DNA of 64,000 nucleotides from an uncultured bacterium (lineage in GTDB: Bacteria; Cyanobacteriota; Vampirovibrionia; Gastranaerophilales; Gastranaerophilaceae), in assembly GCA_902780525.1 (NCBI GenBank), contig CACZFL010000002.1, forward strand, positions 62,001-126,000. Direction: 5' to 3'. Below the pieces are notes generated by a model, which was not told the origin of the DNA, searched no databases, and saw only the letters and a program-made list of their open reading frames with translations. The position numbers and the translations under genes were made by a program. Of the stretch, positions 16,619 through 26,625 are shown in pieces; position 1 is the stretch's first letter, and every line of letters starts with the position of its first letter.

Positions 16619-18016
16619 ATGGATAGTGTGCAATTAAATACTATTGAGGTAAATCCTCAGGGGGTAAATCCTCAAAATATTCAACAGGTTAACCGTCATA
16701 AAAATTCTGCGGTTACGAATCCTGTTGCACAAAAAACAGAAGTTAAGGAATACAGACCAGCATCTTATTCTTCGGCAGTGACAATTCGCACACACCTTGC
16801 AACAAAAGACGAAAAGAAAAAATACAAAGAGCTTATGGAAGAGCTGGTTGAACCGAGATACAAAAGAAAACTCGAATACGCTCTTAAATCAGGGAAATTA
16901 TTAAAGAATAACTCTAATGATAAAAGCACGGTATTGGATAATCTGTATAAGATTATTAAAGAAGAACGTGACCCCGGACTTAATAAAAACGCTATCCTTG
17001 AAGAATGTCTGGATATTCTTGCCAATCCTTATGTAATTACCCAAACCTGTGAGGATATACCAAAAGAGTATCAAAAACCTGTTATCGGGTTGATTACAAA
17101 CCTTGACACAAACCCGCAAAAAATCTTGGAAACAAAGTGGGAGCTTGATAACATGCATACCGGCACCTGTCCCGCTGCAAGTATTGAGTTTGATTTGGCA
17201 ACAAAACATACTGCGGAATTTTTCAGGCTTGTTGAAGGTTTAACATCACCAAAACACGAAGTTACAAAAAGGATTAAGCTCGACAGTTTATCGGAAAATA
17301 CACTCGACGCAGTCTGGCTGTTGAACAAATTTAAGACTCCTTGGAAAAAAGAAGGTTTTGAAAGTGCGACTGTTTTGTTAAAGCCTGATGAAAATGCAAT
17401 CATAAGAGCAAGGATTCAAAACAACCACAGAGATAAAGGCGAACGTTCTATGATTGATGTTTTGATGCAGTCAACATTTATGCAGTTAGGCTCACAACAA
17501 ACATATAACTCTCTTACCGACAAACGCGCTCCGAATGACTGGACTCAGGATGACGGCGGATTGATCGAATTTGAAAAAACTTTTGTAGAATCCGTAATAG
17601 AGGACAAAAACACAACCTCAGTTATTTATCAAAACGTCGATGACCAGGGACGTTTAAGTGGTTATACAAAAGATTTTAAAACTATTAAAAAAGAACTTCT
17701 TGCAACGCTGAAAGCCGGACACAACATCAACATCGGATATACATGGCCTGATCCGCACAACGAAAACAGGCTTGCAGGACACGAGATTACAATCGTAAGC
17801 TACAAGGTTAAACCGGACGGTGAAGGCGTATTCATTTGTCAGGATTCTGATGACGATAAAGCAGAACCGATAGAAATGAGCGAAAAAGAGCTTTTACCAA
17901 AAATCCACCATGCCGGTATTCCGGAAGAGATTGCAGCAAAAGATTTTGATTATGAAGAAAGCTGGAAAGTTACATTAGACGAATACAATAAAAACAAAGA
18001 AATTAACAAAAAATAA
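16619..18016 (+). CDS. Putative papain-fold cysteine protease-like protein, leader-bearing
   Basis: A 465-residue protein without recognised family. The first 50 residues are Asn/Gln/Val-rich and unstructured (VNPQGVNPQN repeat). Charged helices follow to about residue 150. The C-terminal half contains HTGTC184PAAS, AGH388EITIVSY and VFICQD409SDDD. A C-x~200-H-x~20-D order is what papain-like proteases show, and it parallels C1251/H1443/N1461 of the divergently encoded giant protein. No signal peptide or membrane helix is visible. The ribosome site is weak (GAGGAAA at a long distance). The 182-base gap to the giant gene should hold both promoters, suggesting joint regulation. Enzyme activity is an inference from three residues and their spacing. 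Confidence 0.6.
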   Translation: MDSVQLNTIEVNPQGVNPQNIQQVNRHKNSAVTNPVAQKTEVKEYRPASYSSAVTIRTHLATKDEKKKYKELMEELVEPRYKRKLEYALKSGKLLKNNSNDKSTVLDNLYKIIKEERDPGLNKNAILEECLDILANPYVITQTCEDIPKEYQKPVIGLITNLDTNPQKILETKWELDNMHTGTCPAASIEFDLATKHTAEFFRLVEGLTSPKHEVTKRIKLDSLSENTLDAVWLLNKFKTPWKKEGFESATVLLKPDENAIIRARIQNNHRDKGERSMIDVLMQSTFMQLGSQQTYNSLTDKRAPNDWTQDDGGLIEFEKTFVESVIEDKNTTSVIYQNVDDQGRLSGYTKDFKTIKKELLATLKAGHNINIGYTWPDPHNENRLAGHEITIVSYKVKPDGEGVFICQDSDDDKAEPIEMSEKELLPKIHHAGIPEEIAAKDFDYEESWKVTLDEYNKNKEINKK

Positions 18017-18042
18017 GGTGCAAATTATGTACCTTATTTTTT
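18009..18042 (+). terminator. Rho-independent terminator after the 465-residue gene
   Basis: AAAAATAAGGT (18009-18019) pairs with ACCTTATTTTT (18031-18041) around an 11-base loop and continues into a T-run. The stop codon of the upstream gene lies inside the left arm. Confidence 0.75.
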
Positions 18043-18074
18043 CATGCTAAAATTATGTAAAAGAGGGAGATTTT

Positions 18075-19436
18075 ATGTCTATTTTAATAATGATACTTTT
18101 GTTAAGTTTGCTTATACTTGTACACGAAGCAGGCCATTTTGCAGCCGCAAGAGCCTTCGGTATAAGGGTCGATAAATTCGGTTTTGGGCTTCCTGTTGGT
18201 CCTACCCTGTTCAGCAAAAAAGTCGGTGATGTAGAAATCCTGGTTCACGCATTTTTATTAGGCGGATATGTTTCATTCCCCGATGACGAAAAAGACTGCA
18301 ACCTTCCGAAAGATTCTCCCGAAAGATTCGTAAATAAACCTGTCTGGCAAAGAGTAATTGTTGTTTCAGCAGGTGTTATTGCAAACGTTATTTGTGCAAT
18401 CGCGCTGGTTATGGCTGTTGCTATATTTACCGGCAAACTTCCATCAGGAAATTATGAAGTTTTTGCGGAAGAAATAAGTGCACCTAAAGATGCAAGCATT
18501 TGGACTTCCGGATTACAAAAGGGGGATAGAATCCTGAAAGCTAACGGCTGTGACATACATAATGTATATTCACTTGTAACAATAGTTAAGAATAGTGCAA
18601 AAAATAACGGTCTTATTACGCCTGATATCGTTGAAACAAATTATACAAAACTCAAAGACCTGAATCCCGGATTAACAAAAGATGAAGAAATCCCGGAAGG
18701 TTTGGCTATAAGACTTCCCGAAACATTATCAAGAGAAGTTGTAACAATGGATAAATACGCCGCAAAAGGTGCAAAATATTTTAAACCGCAAGGCGAAAAA
18801 ATAGATGAAAATCTTTTGGAACTTGTTAAACAAACAGACGGCAAAAAGGTTTATGTATCTGACGGCAAGCATTCTTTGGAAGACTTGGCAAAAGCGCTAT
18901 CTAACGGTACACATCCGATTAATTTTGTCGTTGAACGTAATGGTGAGGTGCTAACGCTTAATCCGATTTATCCTGACGAAAAGGGAATTATCGGAATAGG
19001 GCTTTCTACAAAGCAGACAATGATTGAAACTAAGAAGCCTGTTGCTGTTGTAAAAGAAAGCTGTGTTTATCTTTGGGATAACACTTATACAATGATGTAC
19101 TCTTTAGGTCAGTTGTTTACGGGAAATATTCCGCTTAAAGATATGCATGGAGTTGTTGCAATAACAAAAATAGGCGGAGATATGATTGACAAGAGCGGTA
19201 AAAGTTCAGGAATTCTGCTTGCAGCACTTATTTCAATGAACCTTGCTATATTAAACATACTTCCGATTCCGGCACTTGACGGCGGACATTTGATGTTCTT
19301 AATGATTGAAAAAATTATGCGAAAACCTGTTGATGAAAGAATTGTTGAAATTGTATCAACAGTATTTTTCACACTGCTTATAATTCTTATGATATTTGTC
19401 GTATTTAACGACATAACACTAATTGTCAGAAAATAG
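18075..19436 (+). CDS. rseP: RseP-like site-2 intramembrane metalloprotease (M50)
   Basis: A 453-residue inner-membrane zinc protease. H17-E18-A-G-H21 in the first helix is the HExxH zinc motif, and NILPIPALDGGH near residue 400 supplies the third ligand and the NxxPxPxLDG motif. The middle carries a PDZ-type segment (LQKGDRILKANGCDIHNVYSL). Length matches E. coli RseP (about 450). The family cuts membrane-bound anti-sigma factors and signal-peptide remnants. Two membrane-bound anti-sigma factors occur elsewhere in this window and would be plausible substrates, which is inference. A GAGGGAG ribosome site precedes the ATG. It is convergent with rsmA, 6 bases between the stops. Confidence 0.92.
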   Translation: MSILIMILLLSLLILVHEAGHFAAARAFGIRVDKFGFGLPVGPTLFSKKVGDVEILVHAFLLGGYVSFPDDEKDCNLPKDSPERFVNKPVWQRVIVVSAGVIANVICAIALVMAVAIFTGKLPSGNYEVFAEEISAPKDASIWTSGLQKGDRILKANGCDIHNVYSLVTIVKNSAKNNGLITPDIVETNYTKLKDLNPGLTKDEEIPEGLAIRLPETLSREVVTMDKYAAKGAKYFKPQGEKIDENLLELVKQTDGKKVYVSDGKHSLEDLAKALSNGTHPINFVVERNGEVLTLNPIYPDEKGIIGIGLSTKQTMIETKKPVAVVKESCVYLWDNTYTMMYSLGQLFTGNIPLKDMHGVVAITKIGGDMIDKSGKSSGILLAALISMNLAILNILPIPALDGGHLMFLMIEKIMRKPVDERIVEIVSTVFFTLLIILMIFVVFNDITLIVRK

Positions 19437-19442
19437 TGAGTA

Positions 19443-20276
19443 TTAAATAAGTTTTTCCGAAAGCTCTCCGAATTGTTCAATGGAGAGCTTTTCGCCTCTT
19501 ATGTTTTCGTCAAAGTTTAACTCTTTAAGGGTTTTTTCTACTTTACCCTTTTCAAAACCGTTACTTACAAGGCAATTTTTTAGTGTTTTTCTTCTCTGCG
19601 AAAATGCTGCTTTTAATGTTTTTCTGAAATGTGCATAATCGGATAATTTTAACTTGGGTTCTTTTCTGACTTTTAAGTAAACAAGGGCTGAATTAACTTT
19701 AGGAGCAGGATAAAAAGATTTTCTTCCTACTGTTCGTATAATTTTGCAATCCGCCCAGAATTGAGAAAGAATAGTTAAAAGTCCGTACTGTTTACCGGAA
19801 CTCTTTTCTGTTGCAACTATTCTTCTTGCAACTTCTTCCTGTACCATCAGTATAATATCAACAATTTTGTTTCTGTTTTTGTTGGTTAAATCGTCAATTT
19901 CGCCCAGTAAATGTGCAATAATGGGCGATGTAATGTAATACGGAATATTTGCAACTATTTTTATATTTTCATCACAAAGTACCGACAAATCTGTTTTTAA
20001 AATATCGGCATGGATAATCTCTAAATTATCACATCCCAGTTTTTTTAGTTCTTTTATTGCTTCTTCGTCAAGCTCAATTGCAATAACTTTCTTTGCATAT
20101 TTTACGAGCTGTTCGGTTACAAAACCGACCCCCGGACCAATCTCTACAACAACATCATTTTTTGTTATTTTGGCAAAGTCAATAATATCCTGTATAACTT
20201 CCCCGTTAATAAGGAAGTTTTGTCCGAGACGTTTTTTTGTTCTGAAAAATTTTGCCCTGCTGTAGTAATCCGTCAT
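19443..20276 (-). CDS. rsmA: 16S rRNA (adenine1518/1519-N6)-dimethyltransferase
   Basis: A 277-residue SAM-dependent enzyme (KsgA/RsmA) that dimethylates two adjacent adenines in helix 45 of 16S rRNA during small-subunit maturation. The N-terminus shows KKRLGQNFLING, followed by the SAM motif VVEIGPGVGFVTEQL and the catalytic motif NIPYYITSPI (N-P-P/Y-Y type). The C-terminal helical domain (FRKTLKAAFSQRRKTLKNCL) is complete. Length is typical for the family. Confidence 0.96.
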   Translation of the reverse strand: MTDYYSRAKFFRTKKRLGQNFLINGEVIQDIIDFAKITKNDVVVEIGPGVGFVTEQLVKYAKKVIAIELDEEAIKELKKLGCDNLEIIHADILKTDLSVLCDENIKIVANIPYYITSPIIAHLLGEIDDLTNKNRNKIVDIILMVQEEVARRIVATEKSSGKQYGLLTILSQFWADCKIIRTVGRKSFYPAPKVNSALVYLKVRKEPKLKLSDYAHFRKTLKAAFSQRRKTLKNCLVSNGFEKGKVEKTLKELNFDENIRGEKLSIEQFGELSEKLI

Positions 20277-20350
20277 AACTCAAATAATAGCACAAAGGGG
20301 TAAATGCATAAAGAGTTTTAAGTCATATATTAATAATAGATTGTGTGTAG

Positions 20351-20366
20351 TATAATAAGAGAAGGA
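20351..20366 (+). promoter_or_regulatory. Extended -10 and ribosome site of the GCS2 gene
   Basis: TATAAT at 20351-20356 is preceded by a TG-rich TGTGTAG segment, so it may work as an extended -10; no good -35 is seen. GAAGGAG ends at about 20367, seven bases before the GTG codon at 20374, which decides that GTG is the start. Confidence 0.5.
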
Positions 20367-20373
20367 GTTAATT

Positions 20374-21633
20374 GTGAACTATTGCGAATCAAAAACAGAC
20401 AACCATCTAGAGTACAACCAATTACTTGAAGAATTTATTTTGGGGTGTAAGAATTCTCAAAAAATAGGTATGGAATATGAACGCATACCCGTTCACAAGA
20501 CTACAGGAGAAGTTATTTCATATTTTGGTGAGTACGGAATGTGCGAGCTGCTCAGAGAATTCGCAAAAGAAGACAACTGGGATTATATTTTAGATGATAC
20601 AAATATAATCGGATTAAAAAAACTTCATGACACAATTACCCTTGAACCGGGTTGTCAGTTTGAACTGAGTCTTGAACCGCAGGATTATATCAAAGAAATA
20701 AAAAATAAAATTGAAGAAATTGATAAAAATCTCAAACCAATACTGGATAAATTTGACATAAAACTTATAAACAAAGGGGTTTCACCAAAAACCACATACA
20801 GAAATATTGAACTTATACCAAAACAAAGATATAAAGTTATGGCAAATTACCTCTGGGGCATTCTTTCAGATGTCATGATGCGAGAAACAGCAGGGATTCA
20901 GGTTGGCATTGATTATAAATCGGAAGAAGATGCAATAAAAAAATTCAATCTTGCAAACCTTATGATGCCTTTTGTAACAGCTATGTTTGCCAACTCAAAA
21001 ATAAGAGGCGGCGTTGATACAGGTTATAAGTCCTTTAGAGCTCTTGCATGGCTAAATACAGACAATGAGCGTTGTGGATTTGCAACAAGATTTTCAGACA
21101 GTATGTGTTTCAGGGATTATGTAAATCGTCTGTTAGAAACTCCGATGATTTTTATCAACAGAGAAAACAGAACGGTAGATCTAAACGGAAGAATGACCTT
21201 TAAACAGTTTATGGATAAAGGCTATGAAGGCTTTGAAGCAAACATTAATGACTGGAAATTGCACTCAAACCTTTATTTCCCGGAAGTCAGACTTCGGAAC
21301 TTTATTGAAATACGTAACCATGATTGCGTAGGCGGAGGACTTGAATACTCTATACCTGCCTTATACAAAGGAGTTATGTACAATAAAGATGCATATGATG
21401 AGGCAAACGGTATTCTTTGCAAATACTCGGCAAAAGAAATAAATGAACTCAGGTACAATGTTGCCCGATACGGAATTCACGCAAAAATAAGAGGAACAAA
21501 AGTCAGGGATATCTGTAAAAACCTTATTGAAATTTCAAATTATTCTCTTAAAGCACAAGGCAACGATGAAGAAAAATATCTGGACCCAATAACAGAGCTT
21601 ATTCGCAGAAACAAAATGCCGGCAGATTTATAA
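20374..21633 (+). CDS. gshA: Glutamate-cysteine ligase, plant/cyanobacterial GCS2 type
   Basis: A 419-residue ATP-dependent ligase making gamma-glutamylcysteine, the first step of glutathione synthesis, in the cytosol. The sequence has GMEYERIPV near residue 33 (glutamate/ATP site), TLEPGCQFELSLEP near 90, RETAGIQVGIDY near 170 (cysteine/Mg site), and EVRLRNFIEIRNHDC near 300. These motifs mark the GCS2 family of plants, Cyanobacteria and alphaproteobacteria rather than E. coli GshA. The start is GTG with a strong GAAGGAG site. No glutathione synthetase is in the window. Confidence 0.88.
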   Translation: MNYCESKTDNHLEYNQLLEEFILGCKNSQKIGMEYERIPVHKTTGEVISYFGEYGMCELLREFAKEDNWDYILDDTNIIGLKKLHDTITLEPGCQFELSLEPQDYIKEIKNKIEEIDKNLKPILDKFDIKLINKGVSPKTTYRNIELIPKQRYKVMANYLWGILSDVMMRETAGIQVGIDYKSEEDAIKKFNLANLMMPFVTAMFANSKIRGGVDTGYKSFRALAWLNTDNERCGFATRFSDSMCFRDYVNRLLETPMIFINRENRTVDLNGRMTFKQFMDKGYEGFEANINDWKLHSNLYFPEVRLRNFIEIRNHDCVGGGLEYSIPALYKGVMYNKDAYDEANGILCKYSAKEINELRYNVARYGIHAKIRGTKVRDICKNLIEISNYSLKAQGNDEEKYLDPITELIRRNKMPADL

Positions 21634-21689
21634 TTTTCTGATAGCTGTAATATAAAATTTAAACTCATATCTTCCAAAAAATAATAAAC

Positions 21690-21718
21690 TTGTTATATTT
21701 CGAATTATATTATATAAT
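21690..21718 (+). promoter_or_regulatory. Sigma-70 type promoter of atpD-atpC
   Basis: TTGTTA (21690-21695), a 17-base spacer and TATAAT (21713-21718) make a near-consensus promoter 30 bases before the atpD ATG. A GATAGGAG ribosome site follows. Confidence 0.75.
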
Positions 21719-21723
21719 TATAA

Positions 21724-23151
<1,428 letters not shown>

Positions 23152-23208
23152 TAGTAATTATAAAAAACGCTCCGTTACGTTATAACATCGTGACAAAGGA
23201 TAAGCAAA

Positions 23209-23601
23209 GTGCATTTAAAAATAATAACACATGAAAAAATAGTTTATGATAATGAAGTCGATGAACTTGTAGTAAGTACTACGAGCGGTCAGATTGGTAT
23301 TTTGAAAGACCACATACCAATAACAACCTCGTTAAAAATCGGTATTACAAAAGCAAAAATCGGTGAAGGCTTCAAACATTTTGCAACAATGGGCGGTGTT
23401 TTCCAGTTCAAAGATAATAATGCCGTAATCCTGACAGATGTCTGCGAAGAAAGTGGTGACATTGATGTTGCAAGAGCAAAAGCTGCTAAAGAAAGAGCTG
23501 AGGCCCGCCTGGCTGAAACTAACGCAGAAATTGATATAAAGAGGGCTGAAGCAGCATTAGCAAGAGCTTTGGCAAGACTTCAGGCATCTTTGAATAAATA
23601 A
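23209..23601 (+). CDS. atpC: ATP synthase F1 subunit epsilon
   Basis: A 130-residue subunit of the central stalk that couples rotation and restrains ATP hydrolysis. The N-terminal beta-sandwich is visible (KIITHEKIVYDNEVDELVV, SGQIGILKDHIPITTSL), followed by an alpha-helical hairpin rich in Ala/Arg (ARAKAAKERAEARLAETNAE). The start is GTG with an AAAGGA site 8 bases upstream. It lies 57 bases after atpD and is probably in the same transcript. Confidence 0.94.
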   Translation: MHLKIITHEKIVYDNEVDELVVSTTSGQIGILKDHIPITTSLKIGITKAKIGEGFKHFATMGGVFQFKDNNAVILTDVCEESGDIDVARAKAAKERAEARLAETNAEIDIKRAEAALARALARLQASLNK

Positions 23602-23619
23602 GCACAAACTGATTAATGC

Positions 23620-24060
23620 ATGAGAAAACTTATGAAACGATATATTACTCTTGTCTTGATTTTGGTTTTGATGTGTATATGTACGACATATGCTAAAAAT
23701 CAGGATGCATTTATAAACGCTCTCAGAAATTGTACACCATATAACGCTTCAGGCGATATGGTTATTAACGGTGTTGCAACATCAACAACCAAGCAAATGC
23801 AGGGCTGGAATAACGGCAAGTGCACTTATAAAGAAACGCTCATTTTTAACGGTCAGCAAATAACAACTGTATGCAGATTCTCTAAACCCCAAATACAGGA
23901 AATAGTGTCTGTTGCTGATGCTTTTGATATTACACAAAAATATACAGAAGAAGATATTGACTTATCTTCAACAGAAGCAGTAAAAAATAATCCGGTAGCA
24001 AAAGTCCTCGGTAAGTATCTTCAGGACCCCGATGTTTGTACAATTAGCGGAATGGATTAA
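23620..24060 (+). CDS. Secreted small protein of unknown function
   Basis: A 146-residue protein with a clear signal peptide (basic MRKLMKR, hydrophobic core ITLVLILVLMCICT, TYA-K cleavage site near residue 25). The mature part of about 120 residues holds four cysteines that could pair, and beta-type segments (GDMVINGVATSTTKQ, YKETLIFNGQQITTVCRF). I do not recognise the family. It follows atpC by 18 bases and may be transcribed with it. The second Met (residue 5) is an alternative start. Confidence 0.7.
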   Translation: MRKLMKRYITLVLILVLMCICTTYAKNQDAFINALRNCTPYNASGDMVINGVATSTTKQMQGWNNGKCTYKETLIFNGQQITTVCRFSKPQIQEIVSVADAFDITQKYTEEDIDLSSTEAVKNNPVAKVLGKYLQDPDVCTISGMD

Positions 24061-24463
24061 ACCGTCGCACTTGCAAAAATCCGCTGTCTTGCTCGCTCGC
24101 GCTGTCTTGGATTATTGGCAGTTCACAACCTTTACGCTCCGCTCTTGTTTTCTTACGAAAACAGCGCTTCGTCAGGTTGTTCACAGGGACGTGTCTAGGT
24201 TGCTTGCGCAACCGTCGCACTTGCAAAAATCCGCTGTCTTGCTCACTCGCACTGAACAGGTCTGCGGATTGCCTTTTTGCCTTGCCTACACAAGCCAAAT
24301 GGCAACTCCTCCGCCCTCCGCTCGCTCGCGCTGTCTTGGATTATTGGCAGTTCACAACCTTTACGCTCCGCTCTTGTTTTCTTACAAAAACAGCGCTTCG
24401 TCAGGTTGTTCACAGGGACGTGTCTAGGTTGCTTGCGCAACCGTCGCACTTGCCAAAATCCGC
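24061..24463. repeat. GC-richer structured direct-repeat array
   Basis: A unit of about 144 bases occurs at 24091-24234 and again at 24320-24463, differing at only two positions (offset 229). The ACCGTCGCACTTG block occurs three times (24061, 24211, about 24440). Each unit contains hairpins such as GTTTTC-TTAC-GAAAAC and GGTTGC-TTGC-GCAACC. It is visibly richer in G+C than its surroundings and begins one base after the stop of the secreted-protein gene. The ORFs that can be drawn through it are artefacts of the repetition. It looks like a non-autonomous mobile or REP-like element. Confidence 0.85.
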
Positions 24464-24464
24464 A

Positions 24465-24494
24465 ATAAAAAACCCTGGTCTTTTGAACAGGGTT
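24465..24494 (-). terminator. Minus-strand-oriented hairpin terminator
   Basis: AACCCTG (24471-24477) pairs with CAGGGTT (24488-24494). On the minus strand the hairpin is followed by TTTTTTATTG, so it would end transcription coming from about 24.5-24.8 kb leftwards. On the plus strand no T-run follows. Confidence 0.6.
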
Positions 24495-24838
24495 CGGAAT
24501 CTTGTTTAATAATTCCTCATGTGTAGAAGGTTAGTGTGTAGGTTGTATGAAAGGTTGTGTTATGTTTCTCTGTTAATATCTGTATATATAAAGTATTTCT
24601 CGTTTAAATAATTGCCTGATTTAATACATTTGTTACAAAACTTAACACATTGCTTTTGTTAAAAAATTTTTATCCTGTTTTTTCGAGGGTTTCAGAGTTT
24701 TTGTGTAACAAATTGTAACGATTACTTCAAAAAGCCTAAAGTTTTTTTGAAAACTGCCGATAACAAAGTTGTATGGATTAAAGAATGAATTGTTTATTAA
24801 GTATAGTTGTTTTTTAGGGAACAAACAGTATCAGTTTT
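24495..24838. other. Intergenic region without recognisable gene
   Basis: About 340 AT-rich bases between the repeat array and the small ORF at 24851. I see no convincing coding frame, tRNA or known RNA fold. The minus-oriented terminator at its left edge leaves room for a short untranslated minus-strand transcript. Confidence 0.4.
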
Positions 24839-24850
24839 TAAGGAGTAGTA

Positions 24851-25033
24851 ATGAACGTTACAGATGAACATGAAATGCTAATACAATATTCGGAAATGAC
24901 AGCTTTCGATTTCAACTCCGAGGAGTTTCAGAAAATCAGAGAAGATTACATTGAATGTAAAAACTTTGCTCAGAGATTTGTTTGGAAAATGGGGCAGTTT
25001 TTCAGCAAGATGAAACCCGCTGAAACTGTTTAA
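24851..25033 (+). CDS. Small acidic protein of unknown function
   Basis: A 60-residue ORF with a strong AAGGAG ribosome site 6 bases upstream. The first half is acidic and the second half has an aromatic helix (FAQRFVWKMGQFFSKM). No family is recognised. It is the first of two small ORFs upstream of the DNA methyltransferase at 25420. Confidence 0.6.
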   Translation: MNVTDEHEMLIQYSEMTAFDFNSEEFQKIREDYIECKNFAQRFVWKMGQFFSKMKPAETV

Positions 25034-25068
25034 TCTGTGTAAGTATTAATAATTTTGAGGATAAGTGT

Positions 25069-25317
25069 ATGTCAAAAAAAGAATTTGAAAATAATTGCTT
25101 TTCGCCTAATTGGCTTGAGATTGATTTGGGTGAATCTGCGAAAAGCAATGAGGTCACAGTTAATAAGGAGGTACGCCTAGAGAGCAATCAGCGAAAAGAC
25201 TTAAAAACATTATTACAAGAGCTTGATGAGATCAAGAAAAACATTGAAAAAGCTGCGGAAAAGCAGCACAGACTGGCAAATCTTATAGGATTTTATACCG
25301 GTGAACTTGCGCAATAA
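25069..25317 (+). CDS. Small helical protein of unknown function
   Basis: An 82-residue ORF 35 bases after the preceding small ORF and preceded by GAGGATAAG. The C-terminal half is a charged heptad-like helix (LKTLLQELDEIKKNIEKAAEKQ) likely to form a coiled coil. It contains no membrane segment. It is followed by a terminator, so it probably forms a two-gene transcript with the ORF at 24851. Confidence 0.6.
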   Translation: MSKKEFENNCFSPNWLEIDLGESAKSNEVTVNKEVRLESNQRKDLKTLLQELDEIKKNIEKAAEKQHRLANLIGFYTGELAQ

Positions 25318-25348
25318 CCGATAGATTGTCAGAACAAAACTTAGAGCG

Positions 25349-25387
25349 AAAGCAGACGGAAGTTATGAAATTCCGCCTGCTTTTGTT
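25349..25387 (+). terminator. Terminator between small ORFs and methyltransferase
   Basis: AAAGCAG-x-CGGAA (25349-25361) pairs with TTCCG-x-CTGCTTT (25371-25383) with one mismatch and runs into TTTTGTTTTG. It argues that the methyltransferase has its own promoter and that its start lies downstream of this hairpin. Confidence 0.7.
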
Positions 25388-25419
25388 TTGTGTTAGTATT
25401 GTATAAAAGGGGTTTTGTT

Positions 25420-26625
25420 TTGAAGTTGTGTAAAAATCTTTATATTGAAGGGGATAATATAGTTGTTCTTAAAAAGATGCAGGAACAATATAAAAATAAA
25501 ATCCGTATGATTTATATTGACCCTCCGTACAATACCGGTAACGATTTTGTGTACAAAGACTCTTTCAAAGACTGGGCAGATATGATTACTCCGCGCCTGG
25601 AACTTGCACGAGAACTTTTGGCCGACGATGGTGTTATTTTTATCTCAATCGGCGAAGAAGAAGTTGATACTCTGAAAATGATTTGTAACAAGGTTTTTGG
25701 AAAAGAAAATTTTATTACCCGATTTATTTACGAAAAAACACAACACTTCGGACGGCAAAAACTAAACACATACTCAAACGCCGAATATATTTTATGCTAT
25801 GCCCGTGAACTTATAAAAAACGGAAAAATCAAGGAACTCCTTGCAGAAGGGGTAAATGCAAATTTACTGGATGCTCCGTTATATAATGCTTCTAATAGAG
25901 TTACGGAGGTTGTTTTTCCGGCAGGAAGTGTGAAATTCAATATCAAAGACGGTATTTATACAAAAACAACATCAAAAAAATATGAACTTTTAAATAAGGT
26001 AACCATAAAAAACGGATTAAACTCAAACGACTTCACCCTAAGATTCCGCTCCAGATGGTCAGCAAAGACTGTTATAGAAGAACTCAAAAAAGGAACAACA
26101 TTTTGGGTAAAAACAGAGAGTTTTGCTGTAAGAGCGGTTTACCATGAAGAAAAATCAACGGTTATTGCACCTAAGCAAATTATTTTCACCAACCCCAAAA
26201 ACCCGACATTATCAAGATTCGGAGAACGTGTCACATCAAGCGAAACTGCTACCGCGGAGCTTGAAAAACTCTTGGGGGGTAAGTATTTTAATTATCCAAA
26301 GGCCGTTTCTTTGATATCATATTTGATTTCGCTTATTTATGATGAAAAGACCAAAACTTTTCCGAATGATTTTACAGTTCTTGACTTCTTTTCAGGCTCC
26401 GGAACAACTGCTCATGCCTGTATGCACTTAAACTCCTTAGATAACGGAAAACGAAGATTTATACTTGTACAAAAACCGGAATCCCCATCAAAAAACTCAC
26501 CTGCTGCAAAAAAAGGGTTCAAAACAATTTGTGAAATCGGAATAGAAAGAATCAAAAAAGCCGGAGAAGAAGTCAAACAAATAAACCCAAAAACTAATAC
26601 CAAATTTACTATTCATAGTTTGTAA
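25420..26625 (+). CDS. Adenine-specific DNA methyltransferase, beta class (type III Mod-like)
   Basis: A SAM-dependent enzyme of about 401 residues that should methylate adenine N6 in double-stranded DNA. The catalytic motif IV DPPYNTG lies near the N-terminus, and the SAM motif FFSGSGTTAHACM lies near the C-terminus, the order of beta-class enzymes. The central variable stretch would be the target recognition domain. I place the start at TTG 25420, because AAAAGGGG sits 7-8 bases before it; GTG 25390 is in frame but inside the terminator T-run. The 3' end overlaps the convergent Dam-like gene by 17 bases. No restriction subunit (Res) follows, so it looks solitary. Confidence 0.88.
   Translation: MKLCKNLYIEGDNIVVLKKMQEQYKNKIRMIYIDPPYNTGNDFVYKDSFKDWADMITPRLELARELLADDGVIFISIGEEEVDTLKMICNKVFGKENFITRFIYEKTQHFGRQKLNTYSNAEYILCYARELIKNGKIKELLAEGVNANLLDAPLYNASNRVTEVVFPAGSVKFNIKDGIYTKTTSKKYELLNKVTIKNGLNSNDFTLRFRSRWSAKTVIEELKKGTTFWVKTESFAVRAVYHEEKSTVIAPKQIIFTNPKNPTLSRFGERVTSSETATAELEKLLGGKYFNYPKAVSLISYLISLIYDEKTKTFPNDFTVLDFFSGSGTTAHACMHLNSLDNGKRRFILVQKPESPSKNSPAAKKGFKTICEIGIERIKKAGEEVKQINPKTNTKFTIHSL

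Noticed and set aside
24061-24463. CRISPR array
   Set aside because: Repeats are about 144 bases with few copies and no regular spacers, and no cas genes are nearby.
24032-24509. Several overlapping ORFs of 60-130 codons on both strands through the repeat array
   Set aside because: They exist only because the repeat units lack stops, differ between strands and have no ribosome sites; the reading is better explained by structured non-coding repeats.
25390-25420. GTG start of the beta-class methyltransferase at 25390
   Set aside because: It lies in the T-run of a terminator and has no ribosome site; TTG 25420 has AAAAGGGG before it.
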